From positions 248,001 through 312,000 of the forward strand of contig CAWEWG010000017.1 in assembly GCA_963812795.1 (NCBI GenBank): a stretch of DNA of 64,000 bases, read 5' to 3'. The DNA comes from Hyphomicrobium_A sp963812795. Its GTDB lineage: Bacteria > Pseudomonadota > Alphaproteobacteria > Rhizobiales > Hyphomicrobiaceae. Shown here piece by piece: positions 43,164 to 52,162 of this stretch. Every line of letters starts with the position of its first letter. Within the stretch, counting starts at the first letter, position 1. The notes beneath the pieces were generated by a model, which worked only from the letters and a program-made list of their open reading frames with translations, was not told the DNA's origin and made no database searches. The position numbers and the translations under genes were made by a program.

Positions 43164-44978
43164 ATGAAGTTGATAAAGAAGCGACACACCAAGCGGGCAT
43201 CCATGCTTTCACCCTCAATTCGCCTTTCCAAATGCGCCGCTGCGGTCGCCGTGGTGTTTGCCCTGCTGTCGGCGATGCCTGCGGCGGCACAACTGCTGGA
43301 TCCGCGCAGCCAGCCCGAGGCGTCGACGGGGTCGCAGACGCATGCGCTGGCGAGGGCCAATCGGCATATGGTGTCAGCGGCCAACGCGATTGCCGCCGAA
43401 GCGGGGCGCGAGATGCTGCGTGCCGGCGGCTCGGCCATCGATGCGGCGATCGCCACCCAGCTCGTGCTCAACATCGTCGAGCCGCAGTCGAGCGGTCTCG
43501 GCGGCGGCGCGTTCATTCTCTACTGGGACAAGGCGAAGGCAGAGCTGAAGGTCTACGACGGCCGCGAGACGGCACCAGCGTCGGCGCGGCCGGATCGCTT
43601 TCTCGTCAACGGCAAGCCGATGCCGTTCAACGACGCGGTGCTGTCGGGGCTAAGCATCGGCGTGCCCGGTCTCGTGCGCCTGCTCGAAGATGTACACAAG
43701 CGGTACGGCAAACTGCCGTGGGCCAGATTGTTCGAGCCGGCCATCCGCGCCGCCGAGCATGGCTTCGAAATATCGCAACGGCTGCATTTTCTCCTGCGCC
43801 TCGACGGCGCGGCGAGTTTCGTGCCGGCGGCGCGCCGCTACTTCTTCACGCAAGGCGGCAGCGCCCTGCCCATGGGGCATCATCTGAAGAACCCGGAGTT
43901 CGCGGCGACGCTGCGTGCCATTGCTGCGGGCGGCGCCGATGCGTTCTACGAGGGTCCGATCGCGCAGGCGATCGTCGATGCGGTGGCAGCGGCGCCGATC
44001 GCGCCCGGCGGCATGACGCTCGATGATCTCAAGAGCTATACGGTGAAAGAGCGTGCGCCGCTGTGCGTCACCTACCGGGGCCACGAGGTCTGCGGTGTCG
44101 GGCCCCCTTCGTCGGGCGGCCCGACCGTCGCCCAGACACTGAAGCTGATAGAGCCGTTCGATCTCGGCAAAGGCGCGAACGCGGCGCTGGGTGCCGGCGC
44201 CCTGCACCTCATCACCGAAGCGCAGAAGCTCGCCTACGCCGACCGCAACAAGTACATCGGCGATCCCGACTTCGTCGCGATTCCCGACGGCCTGCTCGAT
44301 GACGCGTATATCGGCCAGCGCCGCTCGCTGATCGACCCGCAGCGTGCCGCCGACAAGCCGAAAGCCGGCGAGCCTCCCGGCCTCAAGCGGCAATCGTTCG
44401 GCGTCGATGCGACGGTCGAGCGCGCCGGCACCAGCCACATCTCGATCATCGATGGCGAAGGCAATGCCGTGTCCATGACGACGACCATCGAGGGCGGTTT
44501 TGGCTCCCACAACTGGGCAGCCGGCTTTCTGCTCAACAACGAGCTGACGGACTTTTCCTTCGTGCCGGTGGATGCGGCGGGCCAACCGGTCGCCAATGCC
44601 GTAGCGCCCGGCAAGCGGCCACGCAGCTCCATGGCGCCGACCATTGTGTTCGACGGCACGCGCAACGTCGAGGCCGTGCTCGGCTCGCCCGGCGGCAGCC
44701 GCATCATCCTTTACGTCGTCAAGACGCTGATCGGGCTGCTCGACTGGGGGCTCGATGCGCAACAGGCCGCTGATCTCATCAACTTCGGCAGCCAAGGCAG
44801 CGGTTTCGAGATCGAGCTCGACTGGCCGGCGGTGCCGCTCGCCTTCACGCTGCGTCCGCTCGGCCACCGCATCGTGCCGTCGTTGATGAACTCCGGCATC
44901 CATATCGTCACGCGGCGCAATGGACACCTCGAAGGCGCCGCGGACGCCCGCCGCGAGGGCGCGGCGCTCGGCGATTGA
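43164..44978 (+). CDS. ggt: Gamma-glutamyltransferase
   Basis: A periplasmic N-terminal nucleophile hydrolase of 604 residues that cleaves gamma-glutamyl bonds of glutathione and related compounds. A signal peptide ends MPAAAQ. The precursor self-cleaves before the catalytic threonine, which lies in AGTSHISIIDGEGNAVSM near residue 425; the ESPAS-like glutamate-binding residues and the C-terminal GSPGGSRII are intact. ATG 43203 is an alternative start that gives a shorter signal peptide. It is followed 73 nt later by the thiamine genes, which are probably a separate function. Confidence 0.95.
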   Translation: MKLIKKRHTKRASMLSPSIRLSKCAAAVAVVFALLSAMPAAAQLLDPRSQPEASTGSQTHALARANRHMVSAANAIAAEAGREMLRAGGSAIDAAIATQLVLNIVEPQSSGLGGGAFILYWDKAKAELKVYDGRETAPASARPDRFLVNGKPMPFNDAVLSGLSIGVPGLVRLLEDVHKRYGKLPWARLFEPAIRAAEHGFEISQRLHFLLRLDGAASFVPAARRYFFTQGGSALPMGHHLKNPEFAATLRAIAAGGADAFYEGPIAQAIVDAVAAAPIAPGGMTLDDLKSYTVKERAPLCVTYRGHEVCGVGPPSSGGPTVAQTLKLIEPFDLGKGANAALGAGALHLITEAQKLAYADRNKYIGDPDFVAIPDGLLDDAYIGQRRSLIDPQRAADKPKAGEPPGLKRQSFGVDATVERAGTSHISIIDGEGNAVSMTTTIEGGFGSHNWAAGFLLNNELTDFSFVPVDAAGQPVANAVAPGKRPRSSMAPTIVFDGTRNVEAVLGSPGGSRIILYVVKTLIGLLDWGLDAQQAADLINFGSQGSGFEIELDWPAVPLAFTLRPLGHRIVPSLMNSGIHIVTRRNGHLEGAADARREGAALGD

Positions 44979-45051
44979 AGCCTAGGGATTGAGCGCGTCG
45001 ACGCAACATGCGAACGGTGGGGCGTCCGCACACACCCGACAGACAAGCAGC

Positions 45052-46053
45052 ATGCCCGCCAACACGCGTTCCATCACGGTGCTCGGCGCCGGAATTCTTG
45101 GTCTCTGGCAGGCACTGACGCTTGCCCGCGCCGGTCATCGCGTGCGTCTCGTCGAGGCGAGCGCCGAGCCGTTCACCGATGCGGCGAGCCTCTATGCGGC
45201 CGTTATGCTGGCGCCCGAGCGCGAGGCGGAGACGGCGCCGGCCATGCTGCGCCAGTTCGGCCGCGAGGGCGTCGCGCTGTGGCGCAACTTCTATCCGGCG
45301 CTGAAATCGAACGGCAGCCTCGTCGTTGCCGCCACGCGCGAGCGCGGCGACTTCGAACGCTTTGCACGGCGCACGCAGAGCCATCGCCTGATCGACGCCA
45401 ACGAGCTCGGCGCCATGGAGCCGGACCTTGCCGGACGCTTCACCTCGGCGCTCTACTTTCCCGATGAGGCGCACATGCCGGCGCCGGCGGCGCTCGCGTT
45501 CATGCTCGCCGAAGTGCAGCAGGCGGGTGTCGAGATTGCTTTCGGGGAAGGCGCCGCGCCGGTGGACGGAGAGACGGTCATCGACTGCCGGGGCCTCGCG
45601 GCGCGCGATGCCCTGCCAAACCTGCGCGGCGTGCGCGGCGAGCGTTTGTTGATCCGCTCCCACGAGGTGTCACTGCAGCGTCCGGTGCAACTCCTGCATC
45701 CGCGCGTGCCGCTTTATGTCGTGCCATGGGGCGACGGTCTCTTCATGATCGGCGCAACGCTGATTGAGACCGAGGATGCGGGGCCTGTCAGCGTCCGCTC
45801 CGCGCTCGAACTGCTCGGCGGCGCCTTTGCCGTGCATCCGGCATTCGCCGAAGCGGAGGTCATCGATCTCGGCGTCGGCGTGCGGCCGGCATTCCCCGAC
45901 AATGTGCCACGTGCTGTGGTGCGCGACGGCGGCCGGCGCATCTTCGTAAACGGCGCCTACCGGCACGGTTTTCTTCTGGCGCCGGTACTGGCGCGGGCCG
46001 TGGCCGACTATATTGAGAACGGGCGCATGTCGGAGTTGCTCGTCGCCGGATAG
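45052..46053 (+). CDS. thiO: Glycine oxidase ThiO (FAD-dependent)
   Basis: Oxidises glycine to the imine used in thiazole synthesis. The FAD motif VLGAGILGLWQALTLARAGH is at the N-terminus of a 333-residue DAO-family protein, with GVGVRPAFPDNVPR near the C-terminus and FVNGAYRHGFLLAPVLAR at the end, both typical of ThiO. The ATG at 45052 is taken rather than an upstream TTG at 44989. It leads a thiO-thiS-thiG-thiE run. I looked for a TPP riboswitch upstream and did not find the conserved core. Confidence 0.92.
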   Translation: MPANTRSITVLGAGILGLWQALTLARAGHRVRLVEASAEPFTDAASLYAAVMLAPEREAETAPAMLRQFGREGVALWRNFYPALKSNGSLVVAATRERGDFERFARRTQSHRLIDANELGAMEPDLAGRFTSALYFPDEAHMPAPAALAFMLAEVQQAGVEIAFGEGAAPVDGETVIDCRGLAARDALPNLRGVRGERLLIRSHEVSLQRPVQLLHPRVPLYVVPWGDGLFMIGATLIETEDAGPVSVRSALELLGGAFAVHPAFAEAEVIDLGVGVRPAFPDNVPRAVVRDGGRRIFVNGAYRHGFLLAPVLARAVADYIENGRMSELLVAG

Positions 46054-46150
46054 CCCCGGCATTTGGTTCGCCTGGCGAATTGCAGTAGATGAGTGGCACG
46101 TGCCAACCCATTGCGGGAGCGCAGAATTGGCGGCTGGAAATCGAGTTGAG

Positions 46151-46351
46151 GTGCGCACACTGGTCGTCAACGGCGAAGCCGTCATGACGGGGGCGGTGAC
46201 GCTTGCCGACTTGGTCGCTGAGCGCGGCCTGGCGGACGCGCGTGTAGCCACGGCGCGCAACGGCACTTTCGTGCCCGAGCGGGCGCGGGCATCGACGCAT
46301 CTGTTTCTCGACGACCATATCGAGATCGTTTCGGCCCGGCACGGCGGATGA
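46151..46351 (+). CDS. thiS: Thiazole synthase sulfur carrier ThiS
   Basis: A 66-residue ubiquitin-fold protein that carries sulfur as a C-terminal thiocarboxylate. The essential C-terminal Gly-Gly is present (VSARHGG), preceded by IEIVSARHGG, and the beta-grasp segments LVVNGEAVMTG and TLADLVAERG are clear. The GTG at 46151 gives the usual family length; the open frame extends upstream to 46013 without sensible sequence. ThiG starts 4 nt after its stop. Confidence 0.88.
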   Translation: MRTLVVNGEAVMTGAVTLADLVAERGLADARVATARNGTFVPERARASTHLFLDDHIEIVSARHGG

Positions 46352-46355
46352 GGTC

Positions 46356-47183
46356 ATGAACGCGCCCGAACCTGCGGCCAACACCAAGAGCCAACTGACG
46401 CTGTACGGCGCGGCGCTGCCCTCGCGCATGCTGATCGGCACGGCGCAATACCCTTCGCCACACGTGCTGGCGAGTGCGGTGGAGGCTTCCGGCGCCGGCA
46501 TCGTCACCGTGTCGCTGCGGCGCGAGCAGGCACGCGGGCGCATGGGCGAGCGGTTCCTCGAGCTGGTCGGCGGGCTGGGCGTGCGCGTATTGCCCAACAC
46601 GGCCGGCTGCCGCACGGTAAAGGAGGCAGTGACGACGGCGCACATGGCACGTGAGGTGTTCGGCACCGATTGGATCAAGCTGGAAGTCATCGCCAACGAC
46701 GACACGCTGCAGCCCGATGTGTTCGGCCTCGCCGAGGCGGCCGCCGTGCTCAACGGCGAGGGCTTCAAGGTGCTGCCGTATACCACCGAGGACCTGTCGG
46801 TCGCCGAGCGCCTGCTCAATGCAGGGTGCCGGGTGTTGATGCCGTGGGGCGCGCCGATCGGCACCGGCCGCGGCCTCGCCAACCCGTATGCGCTGCAGAG
46901 CATGCGCGCCTATTTTCCCGATACGCCGCTGATCATCGACGCCGGCATCGGCGCGCCTTCGCATGCGGCACAAGCCATGGAAATGGGCTTCGACGGCGTG
47001 CTGCTCAACACGGCCGTCGCCAAAGCCGACGATCCGGTGCGTATGGCGCAAGCCTTCGCCCAAGCGATCGACGCCGGCCGCACCGCCTTCGAAGCGGGCT
47101 TGATGGGCATGCGCGACATGGCGCAGCCGTCGACGCCGGTGGCCGGGACGCCATTCTTCGATCTGAAGCGCGGCGATGAGTAA
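46356..47183 (+). CDS. thiG: Thiazole synthase ThiG
   Basis: A TIM-barrel enzyme of 275 residues that joins deoxyxylulose phosphate, the glycine imine and ThiS thiocarboxylate into thiazole phosphate. The Schiff-base lysine is in TDWIKLEVIANDD; phosphate-binding segments include RVLMPWGAPIGTGRGL and LIIDAGIGAPSHA. The first 15 residues are a variable extension. The 3' end overlaps thiE by 8 nt. Confidence 0.95.
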   Translation: MNAPEPAANTKSQLTLYGAALPSRMLIGTAQYPSPHVLASAVEASGAGIVTVSLRREQARGRMGERFLELVGGLGVRVLPNTAGCRTVKEAVTTAHMAREVFGTDWIKLEVIANDDTLQPDVFGLAEAAAVLNGEGFKVLPYTTEDLSVAERLLNAGCRVLMPWGAPIGTGRGLANPYALQSMRAYFPDTPLIIDAGIGAPSHAAQAMEMGFDGVLLNTAVAKADDPVRMAQAFAQAIDAGRTAFEAGLMGMRDMAQPSTPVAGTPFFDLKRGDE

Positions 47184-47811
47184 GACGCTGCGGCACGGGC
47201 TCGATGTCTTCTATCCGATCGTGCCCGATGCAACCTGGGTAGCGCGCATCGTCCCGCTCGGCGTGCGCACGTTGCAATTGCGGATCAAAGGCGTATCTGC
47301 CGATGGCGTGCGCCGGCAGATCGATGAAAGTCTTGTGATCGCGCGCCGCCACGGCTGCCGGCTCGTCGTCAACGACTACTGGCGCGAGGCGATCAACGCC
47401 GGTGCCGACTATGTGCATCTCGGTCAGGAGGATCTCGCCGCCGCCGATGTCGCCGCCATCAAGGCCGCCGGCATGCGCCTCGGCGTTTCCACGCATAGCG
47501 AGGAGGAGCTCGATGTCGCGCTAGCCATCGGGCCCGACTACGTCGCACTGGGCCCGATCTACGAGACCAAGCTCAAGGCCATGCAGTGGGCGCCGCAAGG
47601 GCTATCGCGTATCGCGACGTGGAGATCCCGCGTCGGCCGGCTGCCGCTCGTCGCCATCGGCGGTATCACGCCCGAGCGTGCCGACGGCGTTGTCGCGGCC
47701 GGCGCCGACAGTGTTGCTGTAATTACCGACTTTATGACAGCCCAACACCCTGTAGCCCGCATCGAATCGTGGCTTGCGTGGGCTGCGACCAAGCGTGAGT
47801 CGCGCCACTGA
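47176..47811 (+). CDS. thiE: Thiamine-phosphate synthase ThiE
   Basis: Joins the thiazole and pyrimidine moieties to give thiamine phosphate. The 211-residue TIM barrel has the expected TLQLRIKG, LVVNDYWREAINAGADYVHLGQEDL and IGPDYVALGPIYETK, with the phosphate-binding AIGGITPERADGVVAAGADSV split over the C-terminal part. It overlaps thiG by 8 nt, completing the thiO-thiS-thiG-thiE unit. thiC, needed for the pyrimidine, is not in this window. Confidence 0.93.
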   Translation: MSKTLRHGLDVFYPIVPDATWVARIVPLGVRTLQLRIKGVSADGVRRQIDESLVIARRHGCRLVVNDYWREAINAGADYVHLGQEDLAAADVAAIKAAGMRLGVSTHSEEELDVALAIGPDYVALGPIYETKLKAMQWAPQGLSRIATWRSRVGRLPLVAIGGITPERADGVVAAGADSVAVITDFMTAQHPVARIESWLAWAATKRESRH

Positions 47812-47932
47812 GGGGCAGGTATCTGCTTCCGCCATGCGTGCGCGGCCTTGCGCCCGCCCCTCGGGTAGCTTCAAATGTCCTAACGGCTCCGTACCTTAAG
47901 TCGCGTCGCGTACAGCCGATCACGGAAACTGC

Positions 47933-48949
47933 ATGGCCTTTCGTTTCAAGCTTGGTGAGCCTTTCGAGGAAGGCGTCAGGCGCATAACCGTTGATCAGAT
48001 CACTCGCGCCCAAGCCCAGCTTGGGGAGAAAGGCGATCATGCGGTCGCCGTCCACGAGACGCGCAAGGCGCTGAAGCGCCTACGGGCGTTGCTGCGCCTC
48101 ATCCGTCTGGCAATAGGCGACGACGCGTTCCGGCGCGAGAATGCTCAACTGCGTGACATTGGCCTCAGTCTTTCGGGCGCGCGCGACCGCCACGTGCTGC
48201 TGGAGACCGCCAACAAGCTCGAGGGCGCGACGGGTATGGGACGCAAAGGTCTCATGGGCGGATTGCGCGCCTGCATCGCGGCGGCCAACGGCGAGGGCCT
48301 GCCGCTATCCATGAAGGAGGCGCAGGATCGCCTCGCCGAAGCTAACGACCGGCTGGCAGAGCTGCACATCGAGGGCAGCGGCTTCGATATTGTCGGCGCC
48401 GGCCTGGAGAGGTCATACCGCAGGGCGCGCCGCGCTTTCGCGCAAGCTTACCACCAGCCCACCGACGAAGCCTTCCACGAGTGGCGCAAAGGCGCGCAGG
48501 CGCACTGGCGGCAGATGACGCTGCTGGCGCGCGCCTGGCCGGAATATCTCGGCGCCCGGGCGAGTGAGGCGCGCACGCTGTCGCAACTTCTCGGCGACGA
48601 CCATGACCTCGCCATGCTCGTCGCTTTCGTCCATTCGGAGGCGGCGCCGACCATCAGCGGTGAGCATGCGGCTTTGATCGAAAAGGCGGCTTGCCAGCGT
48701 CAAGCGGAGCTGCGCGCGGCGGCTCGGCCGCGCGGCGATCGCCTGTTCGCGGAGCCGCCCAAGCGGCTACGGCGCAGCATCGGTGCCTATTGGCACGCGG
48801 CAGCGGCGCTTAAGGAGCATGAGCTGGATGAGGCGACGGACGACCGGCCGCTAAAGCGCGTTCGCCGCCAAAGCGCCCCGCGCCGCCGGTTTCCGGGAGC
48901 GGACAAGGCCGGTGCCAAGGGGCAAGCCAAAGCTCAGGCGAAGGCTTGA
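47933..48949 (+). CDS. CHAD domain protein
   Basis: A 338-residue helical protein of the CHAD family (conserved histidine alpha-helical domain), which binds inorganic polyphosphate. The conserved His/Arg/Lys residues are in HAVAVHETRKALKRLRALLRLIR, FHEWRKGAQAHWRQM and QLLGDDHDLAMLV. There is no CYTH domain attached, and no polyphosphate kinase is adjacent. The C-terminal 40 residues are very basic (KRVRRQSAPRRRFPG). Role in this organism unknown; polyphosphate granule association is the leading possibility from other CHAD proteins. Confidence 0.9.
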   Translation: MAFRFKLGEPFEEGVRRITVDQITRAQAQLGEKGDHAVAVHETRKALKRLRALLRLIRLAIGDDAFRRENAQLRDIGLSLSGARDRHVLLETANKLEGATGMGRKGLMGGLRACIAAANGEGLPLSMKEAQDRLAEANDRLAELHIEGSGFDIVGAGLERSYRRARRAFAQAYHQPTDEAFHEWRKGAQAHWRQMTLLARAWPEYLGARASEARTLSQLLGDDHDLAMLVAFVHSEAAPTISGEHAALIEKAACQRQAELRAAARPRGDRLFAEPPKRLRRSIGAYWHAAAALKEHELDEATDDRPLKRVRRQSAPRRRFPGADKAGAKGQAKAQAKA

Positions 48950-49020
48950 GACTTCGCTTCCGCCGGTCGTATTGGCTATGGTGCGCCGTCACCCGCCGGT
49001 AGCCGAAGGCCGAGCCAATC

Positions 49021-50082
49021 GTGAACGAGATCAAGCCCGTCACCGCGTTCCAACCCGATCCCGCCCAGCGGCCCGCCGACCATCCGAAGGTGCGGTGCGG
49101 GCGCATCGGCGTGCTGCTGCTCAATCTCGGCACGCCCGACGGCACCGATTACTGGTCGATGCGCCGCTACCTCAAGGAGTTCCTTTCGGACGAGCGCGTC
49201 ATCGAGGTGCCGCGCTGGAAGTGGTGGCCGATCCTCAACCTCATCATCCTCACCGTGCGCCCGGGCCGCAAAGGCAAGGACTACAAGACCATCTGGAACA
49301 ACGAGCGGAACGAAGGCCCCCTCAAGACGATCACGCGTGCGCAGGCCGAGAAGCTTGCCGCCGCGCTCGGCATGCCGGATCGCGTCGAGGTCGACTTCGC
49401 CATGCGCTATGCCAACCCGACCACTGACAGCCGCATCCGTGCGCTGATGGAGAAGGGATGCGATCGCATCCTGCTGGTGCCGCTCTACCCGCAGTACGCG
49501 GCAGCGACGACGGCGACGGCCGCCGATCAGGCTTTCCGCACGCTGATGCAGATGCGCTGGCAGCCGGCGGTGCGCGTCGCGCCGAGCTATCACGACGACC
49601 CTGCGTACATCGAGGCGCTGGCATCCTCGATGCGGCGCGACCTCGGCAAGCTCGACTTCACCCCTGAGGTCGTCATTGCCACCTTCCACGGGATGCCTCA
49701 GGCCTACCTGCAAGCGGGCGACCCGTACTATTGCCAGTGTCAGAAGACCTCGCGGTTGCTGCGCGCCGCGCTGGGCTGGCCGGAGGACAAGTGGCTGACG
49801 ACGTACCAGTCGCGGTTCGGCAACGATCCTTGGCTGCAGCCTTACACCGACGAGACCGTGAAGCGCCTCGCCGCCGAAGGCGTGAAACGGATCGCCTTGG
49901 TGGCGCCCGGATTCTCGGCCGATTGCCTCGAGACGCTCGAGGAACTCGACGGCGAGAACCGCCACTATTTCGAGGGCGGCGGCGGCGAGAAGTTCGCCTA
50001 TCTGCCGGCGCTCAATGACAGCGACGAGGGCATCCGCGTCATCGAGGCGGTCGTGCGCCGTGAGCTGCAAGGCTGGGTGTAA
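49021..50082 (+). CDS. hemH: Ferrochelatase
   Basis: Inserts ferrous iron into protoporphyrin IX, the last step of heme synthesis. The 353 residues include GVLLLNLGTPDGTDYWSM, the catalytic His in VIATFHGMPQAYLQAGD and the conserved Glu in APGFSADCLETLEELDGE. The start is GTG at 49021, giving a short variable N-terminus before the family core. It is preceded by the CHAD gene (71 nt) and followed by qmcA (147 nt). Confidence 0.95.
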   Translation: MNEIKPVTAFQPDPAQRPADHPKVRCGRIGVLLLNLGTPDGTDYWSMRRYLKEFLSDERVIEVPRWKWWPILNLIILTVRPGRKGKDYKTIWNNERNEGPLKTITRAQAEKLAAALGMPDRVEVDFAMRYANPTTDSRIRALMEKGCDRILLVPLYPQYAAATTATAADQAFRTLMQMRWQPAVRVAPSYHDDPAYIEALASSMRRDLGKLDFTPEVVIATFHGMPQAYLQAGDPYYCQCQKTSRLLRAALGWPEDKWLTTYQSRFGNDPWLQPYTDETVKRLAAEGVKRIALVAPGFSADCLETLEELDGENRHYFEGGGGEKFAYLPALNDSDEGIRVIEAVVRRELQGWV

Positions 50083-50229
50083 CACCAACTTGCGCGGAGC
50101 GACGAAGTTCGAGCTGCACCTTCATGCTGTTCCATAAGTAACTGCTGCCGAACTATTTTTTAACCGTATCTTTGCATCCCCGCCGTAGCTTGGCGGCAGC
50201 GTTTCATCCCTCACCCACGGGTCACATCA

Positions 50230-51222
50230 ATGGAACCTGAGATCATGAGCCCGTTTTCCGGCGGCTTTGAAATCTTCGGCGTGCTGCTCGTCATCCTCGC
50301 CATCGTCGTACTCTGGTCGACGGTCAAGATCGTCCCGCAGGGCATGAACTACACGGTCGAGAACTTCGGTCGCTATACGCGCACCCTGCAGCCCGGCCTG
50401 CACATCCTCGTTCCCGTGATGGAGCGCGTCGGCCACCGCATGAACATGAAGGAGCAGGTGCTCGATATCCCCAGCCAGGACGTGATCACGCGTGACAACG
50501 CCATGGTGCGGGTCAACGGCGTGACGTTCTTTCAGGTGATCAACGCTGCCCGCGCCGCCTACGAGGTCGATCAGCTCGAGCCGTCGATCGTCAACCTCAC
50601 CATGACCAACATCCGCACGGTCATGGGCTCGATGGATCTCGACGAGCTGTTGTCCAACCGCGATCAGATCAATGCGCGGCTGCTGCAGGTCCTGGACCAA
50701 GCGACGGAAGCCTGGGGCATCAAGGTCACGCGCATCGAGATCAAGGACATCGACCCTCCGCGCGACCTCGTCGACAGCATGGCGCGGCAGATGAAGGCCG
50801 AACGCGAGAAGCGCGCGCAGATCCTCGAATCGGAAGGCTTGCGGCAGGCGGCGATCCTTCGCGCCGAGGGCGAGAAGCTGGCCGTCGTGTTGGAAGCCGA
50901 AGGCCGCAAAGAAGCCGCCTTCCGCGACGCCGAGGCGCGTGAGCGTTCAGCCGAAGCCGAAGCCAAGGCGACGCAACTCGTCTCCGACGCCATCTCGAAG
51001 GGCAACGTGCAGGCCATCAACTACTTCATCGCCAATAACTATGTGAAGGCCCTCGAAAGCCTGGCCAAGGCACCGAACCAGAAGGTCATCTTGATGCCGC
51101 TCGAGGCGTCCGCGGTGATCGGATCGCTGGCCGGCCTGGCGCAGATTACCGGCGAAGCGTTCGGCGGTGGACCCGCGGGTCAACCTGCTCCGGCCCCGCG
51201 CGGCAGCGTTCCTCGCGCATAG
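50230..51222 (+). CDS. qmcA: SPFH/stomatin-like protein QmcA
   Basis: A membrane-anchored band 7 protein of 330 residues. The N-terminal helix (FGVLLVILAIVVLWSTV) is followed by the SPFH domain (KIVPQGMNYTVENFGRY, VLDIPSQDVITRDNAMV, LDELLSNRDQIN) and a long Ala/Glu-rich helix (REKRAQILESEGLRQAAIL). QmcA-type proteins form large oligomeric cages in the inner membrane and, together with NfeD proteins, are linked to membrane quality control. Two NfeD-type genes follow. ATG 50230; 50245 is an alternative. Confidence 0.93.
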   Translation: MEPEIMSPFSGGFEIFGVLLVILAIVVLWSTVKIVPQGMNYTVENFGRYTRTLQPGLHILVPVMERVGHRMNMKEQVLDIPSQDVITRDNAMVRVNGVTFFQVINAARAAYEVDQLEPSIVNLTMTNIRTVMGSMDLDELLSNRDQINARLLQVLDQATEAWGIKVTRIEIKDIDPPRDLVDSMARQMKAEREKRAQILESEGLRQAAILRAEGEKLAVVLEAEGRKEAAFRDAEARERSAEAEAKATQLVSDAISKGNVQAINYFIANNYVKALESLAKAPNQKVILMPLEASAVIGSLAGLAQITGEAFGGGPAGQPAPAPRGSVPRA

Positions 51223-51281
51223 CAATGGCGGCGACGCGTCCCTTCTTGCTATGCTGAGCCCGTCGCGTTGGAGAGTAGGCC

Positions 51282-51737
51282 ATGGGATTGTCGGAATTTT
51301 TCTGGAACCTCGGCGCGTGGAACTGGTTCATCGTCGCCGTCGCGCTGTTCGCGCTCGAGTCGATCGTGCCGGGCGTCCACTTCGTGTGGTTCGGAATCGC
51401 CGCGGTGCTCGTAGGCGCCCTTGGCCTCACCGTCGACATCGCCTGGGAGTGGCAGCTGATCACCTTCGCCATCATCTCCTGCATCACGGTTTTCTTCGCG
51501 CGCCGCTACGCCGGGCCGGACGTTACAGCCAGCGATGAGCCCGATCTCAACACGCGCGCCGCGCAATATGTCGGTCGCGTGGTGACGGTCGAGGAGGCGA
51601 TCTCCCACGGACGCGGCAAGGTGCGGGTCGGCGATACGGTATGGAATGCGCAAGGAGCCGATGCTCCTGAGGGTTCGCGGGTGAAGATCACCGGGACCAA
51701 CGGCACATGCCTGCTGGTCGAGCATGCCTTCAACTGA
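51282..51737 (+). CDS. NfeD-like membrane protein 1
   Basis: A 151-residue short NfeD: membrane helices in residues 10-70 (WFIVAVALFALESIVPGVHF, then FGIAAVLVGALGLTVDI and WQLITFAIISCITVFFARR) and a C-terminal OB-fold domain (YVGRVVTVEEAISHGRGKVRVGD, then VKITGTNGTCLLVE). Partner of the upstream SPFH protein in a conserved gene pair. Its 3' end overlaps the second NfeD gene by 14 nt. Confidence 0.9.
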   Translation: MGLSEFFWNLGAWNWFIVAVALFALESIVPGVHFVWFGIAAVLVGALGLTVDIAWEWQLITFAIISCITVFFARRYAGPDVTASDEPDLNTRAAQYVGRVVTVEEAISHGRGKVRVGDTVWNAQGADAPEGSRVKITGTNGTCLLVEHAFN

Positions 51738-52143
51738 TCGAGACAGACGGCCAAGCGCCCTGCTCTGGCTCGCGGCGCTGGTCAGCATCGCGCTGCCGAT
51801 CGCCGGCGGAGCAGCCGCGCTTTACGGCACGTATGCGATCTTCAAACTATTCCCCGGCGGGTGGATCTGGCTGACGCTGGGACTGGCGCTTCTGATCATC
51901 GACTTGGTCATCGACCAGAAGTGGGCGCTATGGACACCGTCGAGCGAGCCCGAGCTCAATCGCCGCGCTGATCAACTCATTGGCCAGGTGGTGACGGTGG
52001 TCGACCCCATCGAGGGTGGTTGCCGCGGCAGCGTGCGTGCGGCCGACAGCATCTGGCCGGCCGAGGGCGCCGATGCGACGCGCGGAGCCAAGGTGCGCGT
52101 GGCGGGCTGCAAGGGCACCGTGCTGACGGTCGAGCCTGCCTGA
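51724..52143 (+). CDS. NfeD-like membrane protein 2, divergent copy
   Basis: A 139-residue protein with the same layout as the preceding NfeD: hydrophobic helices (LLWLAALVSIALPIAGGAAAL and GWIWLTLGLALLIIDLVI) and an OB-fold-like C-terminus (LIGQVVTVVDPIEGGCRGSV, then KVRVAGCKGTVLTVEPA). Similarity to NfeD1 is clear in the C-terminal domain but the helices differ, so this looks like an old duplication. Two cysteines flank the OB fold, absent from copy 1. Overlap with NfeD1 (14 nt) supports cotranscription. Confidence 0.8.
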   Translation: MPSTDRDRRPSALLWLAALVSIALPIAGGAAALYGTYAIFKLFPGGWIWLTLGLALLIIDLVIDQKWALWTPSSEPELNRRADQLIGQVVTVVDPIEGGCRGSVRAADSIWPAEGADATRGAKVRVAGCKGTVLTVEPA

Positions 52144-52162
52144 TCGGTGCAGAACCCAGCGG

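Noticed and set aside
44979..45051. Possible TPP riboswitch before thiO
   Set aside because: The gap is short and lacks the conserved CUGAGA and ACC-CUGAU core elements.
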